A DNA stretch of 64,000 bases from Chromatiales bacterium. Lineage in GTDB: Bacteria; Pseudomonadota; Gammaproteobacteria; Poriferisulfidales; Oxydemutatoraceae. The stretch is taken from contig JACONC010000001.1 in NCBI GenBank assembly GCA_014323925.1, positions 82,007 through 146,006 of the forward strand, read 5' to 3'. Position 1 is the stretch's first letter, and every line of letters starts with the position of its first letter. Below, piece after piece: positions 35,700 to 44,730 of this stretch. Made by a program: the position numbers and the translations under genes. The notes under the pieces are model-generated. The model made no database searches and had not been told where the DNA came from. It saw only the letters and a list, made by a program, of their open reading frames with translations.

Positions 35700-37391
35700 A
35701 TGGAAAACTTTTCCGATATCTTTAATGCGCAAAAGACGCATAGTCCGAAGGTCGATATAGGTTCTCTGATTCAAGGGAAAGTGGTCAGCATTACTGGAAG
35801 CAGCGTTATCATTAATGCTGGCTTAAAGTCAGAGGGAATTATACCGATAGAGCAATTTTACAATGTCAAAGGTGAATTAGAAGTTAACGAGGGAGATATG
35901 GTAGAAGTTGCGATAGAAAGTCTGGAGGACGGTTTCGGAGAGACGGTGCTATCTCGGGAACAAGCCAAAATTCTTGAGGCGTGGCGACAGTTGGAAGAAG
36001 CGCAGGCAAGGGACGAGATTGTTAAAGGTGTCTTGAGTAATAAGGTTAAAGGTGGTTTTACCGTGCATATTTCAGGCATTAATGCTTTTTTACCAGGCTC
36101 GCTTGCGGATACACAGCCGGTGCGTGATCTTGAGCACTTAGAAGGCAGAGAACTCGAATTTAAAATTATCAAACTGGATCGTAGTCGTAATAATGTTGTG
36201 GTTTCTAGACGAGCGGTCTTGGAAATGCAAGGCGGTTTAGATCGCGAGGAGATCATCGAGGGCTTGGAAAGCGGTAGTGTCGTCAAAGGCATAGTAAAAA
36301 ACATCACTGATTACGGTGCTTTTATTGGCTTCAACGGGTTTGACGGTTTGCTGCACATTACTGATATGGCATGGAAGCGTGTGCAGCGTCCTAGCGAAAT
36401 ACTGACAGTGGGTGATGAAATAGAAGTTAAGATACTAAAGATTGATAAGGATAAAAATCGTATCTCTTTGGGTCTCAAGCAACTTAGCGAAGATCCATGG
36501 GACAAATTGATTGAGCGACACCCGGTAGGCTCAAGTCAGATGGGCAAGGTTACCAGCGTCACGGATTATGGGTGCTTCGTAGAAATAGAAGATAATATTG
36601 AAGGTTTAGTGCATGTTTCCGAGATGGATTGGGTTAACAAAAATATCAAACCCTCCGAAGTCGTATCCAAAGGCGATGAGATAGATGTTATGATACTTGA
36701 TGTAGATGCAGAGAAACGTCGGATATCACTGGGTATTAAACAATGCACGCCGAATCCTTGGGAGCAATTTGCCAAGCAATATCCTATAGGTACTCAGATG
36801 GAAGGCGAAATCAAATCTATAAACGAGTTTGGTATCTTTGTTAGTTTAGGCGATCACGGCATTGATGGCTTAGTTCATATTAATGATATTTCTAATATCA
36901 AGCCGCCGGAGCAAGCTCTACGTGAATATAAAAAAGGAGATACGGTCAAATTTTCGGTAATCGGATGTGATGCCAAGCGGGGTCGGATTTCTCTCAGCAT
37001 TAAGGCACTTGAGAGTGATCCTATAGGTGATTATTTGACTGCCCATCCTAAAGGTTCAGTCGTCACTGGTGCTATTGCGGAAATAGGCGATAAGCATTTG
37101 ATAATTGACTTAACCGAGCAGGTAAAAGGTTATTTACCACACACGGAACTCGCTAGCGAGTCCGATAGCGATGACTCGTTGTCTGGTTTAGAAAAAGGGC
37201 AAACAATAGAAGCTAAGATAACTGGTTTTGATAAAAAGAAATTTAGATTTAATTTATCAGTGAAGAAGAAAGAGAGCGACGAACAAAAACAGATCGCTAA
37301 AGATTATATCTCTAAGAAACCAGCCAAGACTTCTTTGGGAGATGTAATTAAAGGAATTTTTACTGGTAAAATGCCGCACAAGGAATCTTAA
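35700..37391 (+). CDS. rpsA: 30S ribosomal protein S1
   Basis: The 563-residue protein consists of six S1/OB domains. The first two (about 20-185) bind the ribosome and the later four bind mRNA. Repeated units such as GIVKNITDYGAFIGFNGFDGLLHITDM and GKVTSVTDYGCFVEIEDNIEGLVHVSEM, each ending in RISLGxKQ, are diagnostic. S1 brings mRNA to the 30S subunit. A C-terminal tail of basic residues follows the last domain. The length is normal (about 557). Confidence 0.97.
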   Translation: MENFSDIFNAQKTHSPKVDIGSLIQGKVVSITGSSVIINAGLKSEGIIPIEQFYNVKGELEVNEGDMVEVAIESLEDGFGETVLSREQAKILEAWRQLEEAQARDEIVKGVLSNKVKGGFTVHISGINAFLPGSLADTQPVRDLEHLEGRELEFKIIKLDRSRNNVVVSRRAVLEMQGGLDREEIIEGLESGSVVKGIVKNITDYGAFIGFNGFDGLLHITDMAWKRVQRPSEILTVGDEIEVKILKIDKDKNRISLGLKQLSEDPWDKLIERHPVGSSQMGKVTSVTDYGCFVEIEDNIEGLVHVSEMDWVNKNIKPSEVVSKGDEIDVMILDVDAEKRRISLGIKQCTPNPWEQFAKQYPIGTQMEGEIKSINEFGIFVSLGDHGIDGLVHINDISNIKPPEQALREYKKGDTVKFSVIGCDAKRGRISLSIKALESDPIGDYLTAHPKGSVVTGAIAEIGDKHLIIDLTEQVKGYLPHTELASESDSDDSLSGLEKGQTIEAKITGFDKKKFRFNLSVKKKESDEQKQIAKDYISKKPAKTSLGDVIKGIFTGKMPHKES

Positions 37392-37395
37392 ACAA

Positions 37396-37743
37396 ATGTC
37401 TCAGTCAATTACCCGCTCGCAATTAATAGAACAAATAGCGAATAGCCAAGATCGGCTACAAAATGAAGATATTAAACTTGCGGTTAAACACTCTTTTGAT
37501 TATTTAAGTCAGGTTCTGAGTTTGGGCGAGCGTATAGAGATTCGCGGCTTTGGTTCTTTTTCTCTACACTTTAAGAAACCTAAAACGATGCGCAATCCTA
37601 GTAGCGGAGCATTGATGGAGATTCCTGGCCGCAACATCCCACACTTTAAGCCTAGCAGTATAGTCAATAAGCGCATCAACGGAACCAATAGCGACAATTT
37701 TATTTCTCCCGATGAGGATAGTAGGGATAGTAGCCAACATTAA
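37396..37743 (+). CDS. ihfB: Integration host factor subunit beta
   Basis: An HU/IHF-fold protein: N-terminal SQSITRSQLIEQIANSQDRL, then GERIEIRGFGSFSLHFKKPKTMRNP, where the DNA-bending arm contains the family Pro, and the ending IPHFKPSSIVNKRI. The core is about 95 residues. The product is 115, so it carries an extra acidic/Ser-rich tail (about 20 residues) after the usual end. It lies 4 bases after rpsA, which is the normal place for ihfB. IHF bends DNA as an alpha/beta heterodimer. Confidence 0.93.
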   Translation: MSQSITRSQLIEQIANSQDRLQNEDIKLAVKHSFDYLSQVLSLGERIEIRGFGSFSLHFKKPKTMRNPSSGALMEIPGRNIPHFKPSSIVNKRINGTNSDNFISPDEDSRDSSQH

Positions 37744-37799
37744 AGAGGACTTTGCGGCTATATACTTTTGCCTGAGGTGATTTTTCAGGATATATATAA

Positions 37800-38999
37800 A
37801 TGGGTGATTTAGTTTTTGATTGGTACTGGGTTTTAGTGCCGATTGCATTATTACCAGTTGCAGCGGTGAGCGGCTGGCGAGCGTGTAGCCAAAGAAATAT
37901 TCTCAAACGAGCGATTGCGCCGGAATATATCAAAGGTCTGAATTACTTGCTTGATCAGCAGACCGATAAAGCGGTAGAGATTTTTATTAAATTTTTCCAA
38001 GTAGATATGACGACTCTAGAGACTCATGTTCTACTAGGGAATTTATTTCGCCGTAAAGGTGAATTGGAAAAAGCGATACGCATTCACGGTAATCTTATAC
38101 AACGCGATCATTTGAATGACAACGCTAAATCCGAAGCTTTATTTGAACTAGGGCAAGATTATTTACACGCTGGATTATTGAGCAACGCCGAAGATATTTT
38201 CAAGCGACTCATAAAGACCGGAAATCCGGCTTTTCTCAAAAGAGGCTACAATTGTTTAATCACAATCTACGAGATGGAGAAATCGTGGCATCAAGCTATA
38301 GCGTGTGCGCAGCAACTGCAGAAATTAGGTAACGACTGTAGCCGTTATATAGTGCATTACTACTGTGAACTTGCCGAGAAAGAATTAGCCGATTGTGATA
38401 ACTACGACAAAGCACAAAAATATCTTGCTAAAGCCAAAGCCTTAGAAAGTCCATCAGTAAGGTTGATGATTATTCAGGGAGATTTGGCATTGGCTAGGTT
38501 AGACCGGGATAAGGCACTGGCCTATTATTCGCAGGCCTTTTCGGATTATCCCGGCTATGCCGATATTTTACTGCCTAAACTTAAAAAGTGTTTTTCGCCG
38601 TACGATCCAAAGGCATACGCAACCTATGTAAAGAATTTAAATATTAAGGATATGACGGTCTTGTATATAGTCAATTATATACAATCTATGTTTGAGGCTA
38701 ATCGCATAGACGAAGCCGAGGAGTTTTTATTTTATCTAATTGAAACTAAGCGTGCGCCACTACGGGTATTGAAGATTTTTATTGAGGAGAAACTTAAAGG
38801 CACTGATTTATTTGAAGATAAAATAGTACGTCGGATCATTGATGAAATGAACGCGAGTTTAAGTTCGGATTATTTTTATATGTGTAGCAAATGTGGCTTT
38901 AAGGCGTATCAGCTTTACTGGCAATGTCCGAGCTGTCATACCTGGGATAGTAGTAACTCTATAGACATAGTCAGTACTTCTCAACCTCAAACCCAATGA
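37800..38999 (+). CDS. lapB: LPS assembly protein LapB (YciM)
   Basis: 399 residues: an N-terminal inner-membrane anchor (about 5-25), a long TPR array (about 45-330) and a C-terminal rubredoxin-like zinc ribbon with two CxxC motifs, YMCSKCGFKAYQLYWQCPSC. LapB adjusts LpxC degradation by FtsH and so sets LPS synthesis. It follows ihfB, as in other gammaproteobacteria, but the small lapA gene usually between them is missing (56 bases only). Confidence 0.93.
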   Translation: MGDLVFDWYWVLVPIALLPVAAVSGWRACSQRNILKRAIAPEYIKGLNYLLDQQTDKAVEIFIKFFQVDMTTLETHVLLGNLFRRKGELEKAIRIHGNLIQRDHLNDNAKSEALFELGQDYLHAGLLSNAEDIFKRLIKTGNPAFLKRGYNCLITIYEMEKSWHQAIACAQQLQKLGNDCSRYIVHYYCELAEKELADCDNYDKAQKYLAKAKALESPSVRLMIIQGDLALARLDRDKALAYYSQAFSDYPGYADILLPKLKKCFSPYDPKAYATYVKNLNIKDMTVLYIVNYIQSMFEANRIDEAEEFLFYLIETKRAPLRVLKIFIEEKLKGTDLFEDKIVRRIIDEMNASLSSDYFYMCSKCGFKAYQLYWQCPSCHTWDSSNSIDIVSTSQPQTQ

Positions 39000-39195
39000 C
39001 TACAGTATCAGTTTAGCCGCACCTAGTGCACCTCAAGAGACATTGGATTTAGGTATCCCTTCATCCTTTCGTGTGCATTTAATTTTGCCGTCTATGACCG
39101 TTCGTCGCCTACTAGCTACCGTTCGGCAGATTTTTGAAAAATTTAGGATTTAGTACTTTAAGCTATCTTTTTTCACAACTTAAAGGAGAAAAGAT

Positions 39196-39546
39196 ATGAG
39201 TGTAATTAAAACTATGATGGTAACGGCAATTTTTTGTTTTGCAACTTTTGCCAATGCCGAAATCAATGTTAACACCGCAACCATCGAGCAGCTTACTGCA
39301 CTGCATAATATTGGTGCGGTAAAAGCCTTAGCGATTGTTGAATACAGAGACAAACACGGAGCTTTTAAAAGTATTGATGATTTGTTAAGCGTTGAAGGTA
39401 TCGGAATGGCAATACTGGAAGCAAATAAGGGTATGTTAAGCGTTGGCCGGCAGCTACCGACGAATGCGTCAATAGAAAAGCCGATGCCGGCAAGCAAACA
39501 TCTCTCATCAGGAGTGTCTTCACCAAGCGTAGCTGAGGACAACTAG
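39196..39546 (+). CDS. ComEA-like helix-hairpin-helix protein
   Basis: 116 residues with a signal peptide ending at ANA, followed by INVNTATIEQLTALHNIGAVKALAIVEYRDKHGAFKSIDDLLSVEGIG, which is the double helix-hairpin-helix domain of ComEA. Such exported proteins bind DNA in the periplasm and help DNA uptake in naturally transformable bacteria. The last 30 residues are Ser/Pro-rich. A strong AAGGAG lies before the ATG. It is single; no other com gene is nearby. Confidence 0.88.
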   Translation: MSVIKTMMVTAIFCFATFANAEINVNTATIEQLTALHNIGAVKALAIVEYRDKHGAFKSIDDLLSVEGIGMAILEANKGMLSVGRQLPTNASIEKPMPASKHLSSGVSSPSVAEDN

Positions 39547-39592
39547 CTAGTAGACTCTCTTTATAGATTACTCTTTAGCAATGATACGCAGG

Positions 39593-39628
39593 TTGGGGTG
39601 ATGTTTGCATCGCCCCAATTCTTAATTT
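39593..39628 (+). terminator. Rho-independent terminator between comEA-like gene and cfa
   Basis: An 11-bp stem, TTGGGGTGATG with CATCGCCCCAA (one G-T pair), and a four-base loop TTTG at 39593-39618, followed by TTCTTAATTT. It separates the convergent comEA-like gene and cfa. Confidence 0.75.
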
Positions 39629-40745
39629 AGCGCGGTGCACGATAGCACTCTCTGGTGCCGTTTGGTGATAAAACAATCTGCCAGGTGTGTAAGTTTCTTG
39701 CCAGAAAAGCACCAGCACAACTTAGTAAATAATACTTCCACATACGATAAAAACGCTCGTCGTAATCGTGTTTAAATTTTTCCCAGTGCTCGTCGAAATT
39801 TCTAAACCAGGCGAGTAATGTTTTGGCATAATCAAGGCCGAGATTTTGCCAGTCTTCGATGACGAACAGATTTTCGCAAGCGGTTGTGATTTGTTTTGCT
39901 GAAGGGATTAGAGAATTGGGAAATATGTATTTGGCAATCCACGGGTCAGTGACATACTGAGTCCTACTACTGCCGATTGTATGAAGAACCGACAAACCTT
40001 GCGGTGCTAGGATGTTGCGCACGGTTTTAAGATAGGTACTATGGTTTTTGTAGCCTACATGTTCAAACATTCCTATTGAATAGATACGGTCGTATTTCTG
40101 CTGCAAGGTACGGTAATCTTGTAAGCGTATTTCTATAGGCAACCCGCGGCAATTATTTATTGCGTAGAGTTGTTGCTCTTTAGAGATCGTAATACCAGTC
40201 ACCGACACCCCATAATGCTCAGCAGCATACTTTGCCGCACCACCCCAACCGCAACCTATATCAAGCAGTTGCATACCCGGTTCTAACAACAGTTTATCAA
40301 AAATCAGCTTTAGCTTCGCTTCTTGAGCAGCATCTAGGTCATCTGCCATTTTCCAATAACCGCAGCTATAAATCATTCGTTTATCTAGCATGGACTTGAA
40401 TAAATCGTAGCTCAGATCGTAGTGTTGTTTCCCGACCTGAAAAGCCCGTTTAATTTTTTGCAAATTGAGTAGCAGTGCGATGAAAAAATCGTATAGATGC
40501 GGGAGTGATTTTGCGTTGTCATAAACTTTTGATTGCATAACACGCCGTATCATTTCCTCAATACTCTCGCATTCCCACCAACCTTCCATATAAGACTCGC
40601 CGAAACCTAAAGATCCCTGTAATGATACTCTTTTATATAGAGCCTCATTGTGTACTTGGATATCCCACGGCCGGTCACCATTGATTTTTATATCTGCTTT
40701 TTCTAGGAGGATTTGATATTTTCTTTTCAATATAGTATTCAACAT
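39627..40745 (-). CDS. cfa: Cyclopropane-fatty-acyl-phospholipid synthase
   Basis: 372 residues. Visible features are GSLGFGESYMEGWWE, the SAM-binding LLDIGCGWGGAAKYAAEHYGVSVTG, YDRIYSIGMFEHVG and the C-terminal LSCAGAFLARNLHTWQIVLS, all of the CFA synthase family. The enzyme methylenates unsaturated acyl chains in membrane phospholipids, typically at entry to stationary phase. It is alone and convergent with the preceding gene. Confidence 0.95.
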   Translation of the reverse strand: MLNTILKRKYQILLEKADIKINGDRPWDIQVHNEALYKRVSLQGSLGFGESYMEGWWECESIEEMIRRVMQSKVYDNAKSLPHLYDFFIALLLNLQKIKRAFQVGKQHYDLSYDLFKSMLDKRMIYSCGYWKMADDLDAAQEAKLKLIFDKLLLEPGMQLLDIGCGWGGAAKYAAEHYGVSVTGITISKEQQLYAINNCRGLPIEIRLQDYRTLQQKYDRIYSIGMFEHVGYKNHSTYLKTVRNILAPQGLSVLHTIGSSRTQYVTDPWIAKYIFPNSLIPSAKQITTACENLFVIEDWQNLGLDYAKTLLAWFRNFDEHWEKFKHDYDERFYRMWKYYLLSCAGAFLARNLHTWQIVLSPNGTRECYRAPR

Positions 40746-41247
40746 AAGCGTATTTTACATTCCCTAGCGCATATATGCATCATCGAGAGCGCAATTTTCA
40801 AATCAAAGTTCTGTAAGCATAGTCATATTTAAATCAAGTGGGATGTGGTAGGGCAGAATCTTTCCACCCAAGAGAGCATTTCTAATGATGCTCAGATAGA
40901 TATCAGGTAACTGCGTTATGGCAGCCTAGTGACTGTTTTACTTAAAATTCTGAAATTTACTAAAACAAAGGCATTGGTCATACATTTTTAATAAATTTTA
41001 GATTTCAAGAGCACTTGAGAAAAACTTAGCTATTTCGCCTATATAGAATAATTCTTAAATCCTTTTAAGTGTGGATTTAGCCGGTATCGTACAAGTTATT
41101 GCAGGATCCTGTTATGTATGATAGGATAAATCATTAGAATTACTCAAGGACGAGAAATCAATTTGTTTGGTTGCACGCGACTAAATGTTAAGGAAGGAAT
41201 TTGCAAGGACGCAATAACTTTTAATTAAAAGTAATATGGAGGTAATA
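40746..41247. promoter_or_regulatory. 502-base gap with long leader before the substrate-binding protein gene
   Basis: No gene. The region is AT-rich and lies between cfa (leftward) and the substrate-binding protein gene (rightward), so it contains both promoters. A TTGAGA at about 41010 followed 19 bases later by TATATA is a possible but poorly spaced promoter. The last ~150 bases would be a long untranslated leader, which I cannot match to a known riboswitch. Confidence 0.35.
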
Positions 41248-42591
41248 ATGAAAAAATTACTTGTAATTATGACCACGATGGTAGCGATGTTGTTAGGTTC
41301 ACTTCCGGCAACAGCCGAGCAATACTATGTTCCTATGCCCGTTTACCGAACTGGTCCTTATGCCGCAGGCGGCACTGGTTACTTTGGAGGCATCATCGAC
41401 TACTACACGCTATTAAACGAGCGTGACGGTGGTATTGGTGGCGTCCAAGTAGTCTGGGACGAATGCGAAACAGAATACAACAGAACTAAAGGTATAGAAT
41501 GCTATCACCGCCAAAAGAAAAGCGATCTAGGTGAAGCTCTGTACTTTGACCCTCTGAGTGTAGGTATTTCATCCGGCTTAATTGAGCAAGGCCGTCGTGA
41601 TAAGATTTCCATTATCAGTGTCAACCATGGCAGAACGGAAACTGAGCGCGGCGATGTTTTTCCTTATCAATTCCCGTTAGGCACCAATGCTTACGACTTT
41701 GCTTATGCAACGGTCAAGCATATGGGGCAGCAAATGGGCGGTATAGACAAGCTCAAAGGTGAAACTATCGTGACCTTGTATCACGGTTCGCCTTATGGTC
41801 GTGAAGCCAATGAATTTTTGACTGGTTTAAGCGAGCAATATGGTTTCACCCATGAACCCATAGAAGTTCCCCATCCTGGCAACGAACAGGGTTCTCAGTG
41901 GCTGAAGATTCGTAAACTCAAGCCTGCTTATGTCTTTTTAAGAGGCTGGGGCGTGATGAATCCAGTTGCTATGCAGACCGCTGCGCGTACTGGTTACTCA
42001 GTTTCTAACTTAATTGGTAACGAGTGGAGCAACTCTGATGAAGATGTAATCCCTGCTGGTAAAACAGCTGATGGCTACCAAGCAGTGACAGTACATCGTG
42101 CTGGTGCTGATTTCCCAGTAGCCCAAGAGATTACTGATCGTCTATACAACCAAGGCAAGGGAGATCTAGAAGATCGCTCTCGTATTGGTAGTGTTTACTA
42201 TAATCTAGGTCTTTGGGCTGCGGTTATGTCTTCAGAGGCAATACGAGTCGCCCAAAAACGCTTTGGTAAGCAGCTCAACAGTGCTCAGGTTCGTTGGGGA
42301 TTTGAAAATATTGCTCTAACCCAAGATGATTTGGACAGAATGGGATTAGGTGATGTCGTACCCCCCATACAGGTAACCTGTATGGATCATGCAGCAGTCC
42401 ACTTGGCACGTTTCCAACAGTGGGATGCAAATGCACGCCAGTGGAAGCTGATCAGCGACTGGATCGATGGTAGCAGTGATTTTTCACGCCAAGTCGTGAA
42501 TGAAAACGCTGCGAAATATGTTGAAGAGCATCCGGAATTCAAGCAACGCGATTGCAACAATCCGGAAGATAGAGACAACTTTGACGTATAG
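41248..42591 (+). CDS. ABC transporter substrate-binding protein (LivK/type-1 family)
   Basis: The ATG at 41248 is preceded by a good GGAGGT, so I use it (447 residues) instead of an earlier in-frame ATG that contains the site. A signal peptide (LLVIMTTMVAMLLGSLPATAEQ) leads to a periplasmic binding protein of the branched-chain amino acid (HAAT) type: GPYAAGGTGYFGGI near the start, NERDGGIGGVQVVWDECETE, and an RTGYSVSNLIGNEWS block. The substrate is unknown. It is followed by a terminator and then a livF-type ATPase. Confidence 0.85.
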   Translation: MKKLLVIMTTMVAMLLGSLPATAEQYYVPMPVYRTGPYAAGGTGYFGGIIDYYTLLNERDGGIGGVQVVWDECETEYNRTKGIECYHRQKKSDLGEALYFDPLSVGISSGLIEQGRRDKISIISVNHGRTETERGDVFPYQFPLGTNAYDFAYATVKHMGQQMGGIDKLKGETIVTLYHGSPYGREANEFLTGLSEQYGFTHEPIEVPHPGNEQGSQWLKIRKLKPAYVFLRGWGVMNPVAMQTAARTGYSVSNLIGNEWSNSDEDVIPAGKTADGYQAVTVHRAGADFPVAQEITDRLYNQGKGDLEDRSRIGSVYYNLGLWAAVMSSEAIRVAQKRFGKQLNSAQVRWGFENIALTQDDLDRMGLGDVVPPIQVTCMDHAAVHLARFQQWDANARQWKLISDWIDGSSDFSRQVVNENAAKYVEEHPEFKQRDCNNPEDRDNFDV

Positions 42592-42640
42592 TAACTTTTG
42601 TCATCCATAGTCAATATGGATGTTTAAGTGTTATTAAGTA

Positions 42641-42676
42641 GGCGGAAAGATAGTCAACTATTTTTCCGCCTTTTTT
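42641..42676 (+). terminator. Terminator/attenuator between substrate-binding protein gene and livF
   Basis: GGCGGAAA at 42641 pairs with TTTCCGCC at about 42663-42670 and is followed by TTTTTT. A second hairpin, CATCCATA...TATGGATG, sits at 42602-42622. Partial read-through would leave the binding protein much more abundant than the ATPase. Confidence 0.8.
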
Positions 42677-42692
42677 ATAGGGATTTTAAATA

Positions 42693-43511
42693 ATGGCTAA
42701 ATCAAAAAACGCATTGCTGGCAATACAGAATATAGAGGTTGTCTATAGTCAAGTAATATTGGCTCTGCGCGGAGTAACCTTGGAAGTGCCAGAAGGTAGC
42801 ATCGTTTCCTTACTGGGTGCTAACGGTGCTGGGAAAACCACTACACTTAAAGCTTGCTCTAATTTATTACACGCTGAACGCGGTATGGTGACCAAAGGAT
42901 TTATAGAGTACGATGGACAAAACATCGCCGAAATGATGCCCTACGATTTAGTCAAAGGTGGCGTTGTACAAGTTTTAGAGGGGCGTCATTGTTTCCCTCG
43001 TCTGAGTGTTGAAGAGAACCTGCTGACTGGTTCTTTTATAAGAAAGACTGCAACCCATGCTGAAATAAAGCAAGACTTAGAGAGAGTATACGAATATTTT
43101 CCACGCATACGAGATCGGCGTAAAAGCTTGACTGGTTTCACATCAGGCGGTGAACAACAAATGACTGCAATAGGTCGCGCGCTGATGGCGAATCCTCGCC
43201 TCATTCTCCTCGACGAGCCATCTATGGGTCTAGCACCTCAGTTTGTAGAAGAAGTCTTTAGAATAGTTAGAGACTTGAATAAAAATGAAGGTGTTAGTTT
43301 CTTAGTCGCAGAGCAGAATGCGGTTATTGCCTTAAACTATGCTGATTATGGCTATGTCATAGAAAACGGTCGCGTGGTTACTAAGGGTACTGCGAAGGAA
43401 ATGATGGCACGCGAAGATATAAAAGAACTCTATATGGGAGTAGGTAAAGAAGGAAGAACATCGTTTCGCGATGTTAAATACTATCACCGCCGCCGCGCCG
43501 CTTTTTATTGA
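42693..43511 (+). CDS. livF: Branched-chain amino acid-type ABC transporter ATPase (LivF)
   Basis: A 272-residue ABC ATPase: Walker A LLGANGAGKTTTLKAC, VQVLEGRHCFPRLSVEENL, signature FTSGGEQQMTAIGRALM and Walker B LILLDEPSMGLAPQFVEEVF. The GRxxFPxLSVEENL and DEPSMGLAP forms are distinctive of LivF. It begins just after the terminator. LivG, LivH and LivM, needed for a complete HAAT importer, are not next to it. Confidence 0.92.
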   Translation: MAKSKNALLAIQNIEVVYSQVILALRGVTLEVPEGSIVSLLGANGAGKTTTLKACSNLLHAERGMVTKGFIEYDGQNIAEMMPYDLVKGGVVQVLEGRHCFPRLSVEENLLTGSFIRKTATHAEIKQDLERVYEYFPRIRDRRKSLTGFTSGGEQQMTAIGRALMANPRLILLDEPSMGLAPQFVEEVFRIVRDLNKNEGVSFLVAEQNAVIALNYADYGYVIENGRVVTKGTAKEMMAREDIKELYMGVGKEGRTSFRDVKYYHRRRAAFY

Positions 43512-43567
43512 TTAAAAGCCCGCCAAAGGGCGATGATTGTTAGTTATCAGTGGTATCCTTGTATACC

Positions 43568-44350
43568 ATGACCTTGCATAATCCCCGCAAACGCTTTGGC
43601 CAGCATTTTCTGACGGATTCCGATACAATTTCTCGTATTGTCGATGTCATTGCCTCTAGTTCTGAGGACATTGTAGTTGAAATAGGCCCTGGGCAAGGCG
43701 CGTTGACTGAGCCTTTGCTTGATAGAGTTTCGTGTATACACGCAATAGAGATAGATCGTAATTTAGCCACTGTATTAGAACAACGCTTTCGTCACTTAGA
43801 TAAGCTCCGAGTGCATTGTGCCGATGCGCTAAAAATAGATTTTTCTGAGCTTGCAAAAAAGCAACGCGTCCGTGTCGTCAGCAATCTTCCTTATAATATA
43901 TCAACTCCGTTGATCTTTCATCTTGCCTCGTTTCACGATAATATTATTGATATGCACTTAATGCTACAACGCGAAGTTGCACAAAGACTAACGGCAACGA
44001 CCGGCAACAAAAACTACGGTAGATTAAGCGTTATTGCTGGATGCTGTTTCAAAATAGAAAAGCTCTTTGATGTTTTACCCGAATCATTTACACCACCACC
44101 TAAAGTTGTATCGAGCTTTGCTTACTTTAAACCGAAACCGATACTTGCTGAAGGAGAATTAAAAGAACTTGATAAAATTGTCCGACTGGCGTTCGCTAAT
44201 CGGCGCAAAACTGTGGCAAACGCATTGTCCGCTTTATTTAATCTATCGACATTAAAATATTTAGGCATAGATCCTTGCTTACATGTTGATAATATAAAAC
44301 CGGAACAGTTTTTAGACATGTTAGAATATTGTAATAAACGAAGGAGATGA
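43568..44350 (+). CDS. rsmA: 16S rRNA dimethyladenosine transferase RsmA/KsgA
   Basis: With the ATG at 43568 the product has 260 residues and begins NPRKRFGQHFLTDSDTI, the RsmA signature. VVEIGPGQGALTEPLL is the SAM site and VVSNLPYNISTPLIFHL is the catalytic NLPYxI motif. It dimethylates A1518 and A1519 of 16S rRNA. It is followed with a 4-base overlap by apaG, the normal ksgA-apaG-apaH order. The usual upstream pdxA and surA are not here. Confidence 0.96.
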   Translation: MTLHNPRKRFGQHFLTDSDTISRIVDVIASSSEDIVVEIGPGQGALTEPLLDRVSCIHAIEIDRNLATVLEQRFRHLDKLRVHCADALKIDFSELAKKQRVRVVSNLPYNISTPLIFHLASFHDNIIDMHLMLQREVAQRLTATTGNKNYGRLSVIAGCCFKIEKLFDVLPESFTPPPKVVSSFAYFKPKPILAEGELKELDKIVRLAFANRRKTVANALSALFNLSTLKYLGIDPCLHVDNIKPEQFLDMLEYCNKRRR

Positions 44351-44352
44351 AT

Positions 44353-44730
44353 ATGTTAGCAGATAAAGATATAAAAGTTAGTGTAGAGGCACAATATCTG
44401 GATGATCAATCTGATTCATCCGAAGATCGATATGTTTTTGTGTATACGGTTACCATTGAAAACAAAGGGAATATTTCTGCGAAATTGATTGCTAGGCATT
44501 GGATCATCACCGATTCTAATCAGAAAGTACAAGAAGTTAAAGGAGAAGGCGTCGTTGGAGAACAACCATACCTGCCGCCTGGCACTCGTTTTTCTTATAC
44601 CAGCGGCACGGTTCTAGAAACCCCATTCGGGACCATGCGTGGTAGCTATAAAATGATCGCCGAAGATGGTTCAGAGTTCGACGCTAAGATTGAAGAATTC
44701 CTACTGTCGGTACCGCGCACCATACATTAG
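44353..44730 (+). CDS. apaG: ApaG family protein
   Basis: 125 residues if started at ATG 44353, six bases after AAGGAG; an ATG at 44347 overlapping the rsmA stop is the alternative. Family features are YVFVYTVTIENKGN, LIARHWIITDSNQKVQEVKGEGVVGEQP and FGTMRGSYKM. This is the DUF525 beta-sandwich. It is associated with the rsmA and apaH genes. Its stop is immediately followed by the start of the DNA methyltransferase, so the original apaG-apaH junction has been broken. Confidence 0.95.
   Translation: MLADKDIKVSVEAQYLDDQSDSSEDRYVFVYTVTIENKGNISAKLIARHWIITDSNQKVQEVKGEGVVGEQPYLPPGTRFSYTSGTVLETPFGTMRGSYKMIAEDGSEFDAKIEEFLLSVPRTIH

Noticed and set aside
35858-36307. 149-codon ORF opposite rpsA
   Set aside because: It is antisense to the S1 repeats; the Ser/Leu-rich product is typical of a shadow.
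40746-41247. Riboswitch in the leader of the substrate-binding protein gene
   Set aside because: The leader is long, but I could not match a conserved riboswitch core or a clear expression-platform hairpin.
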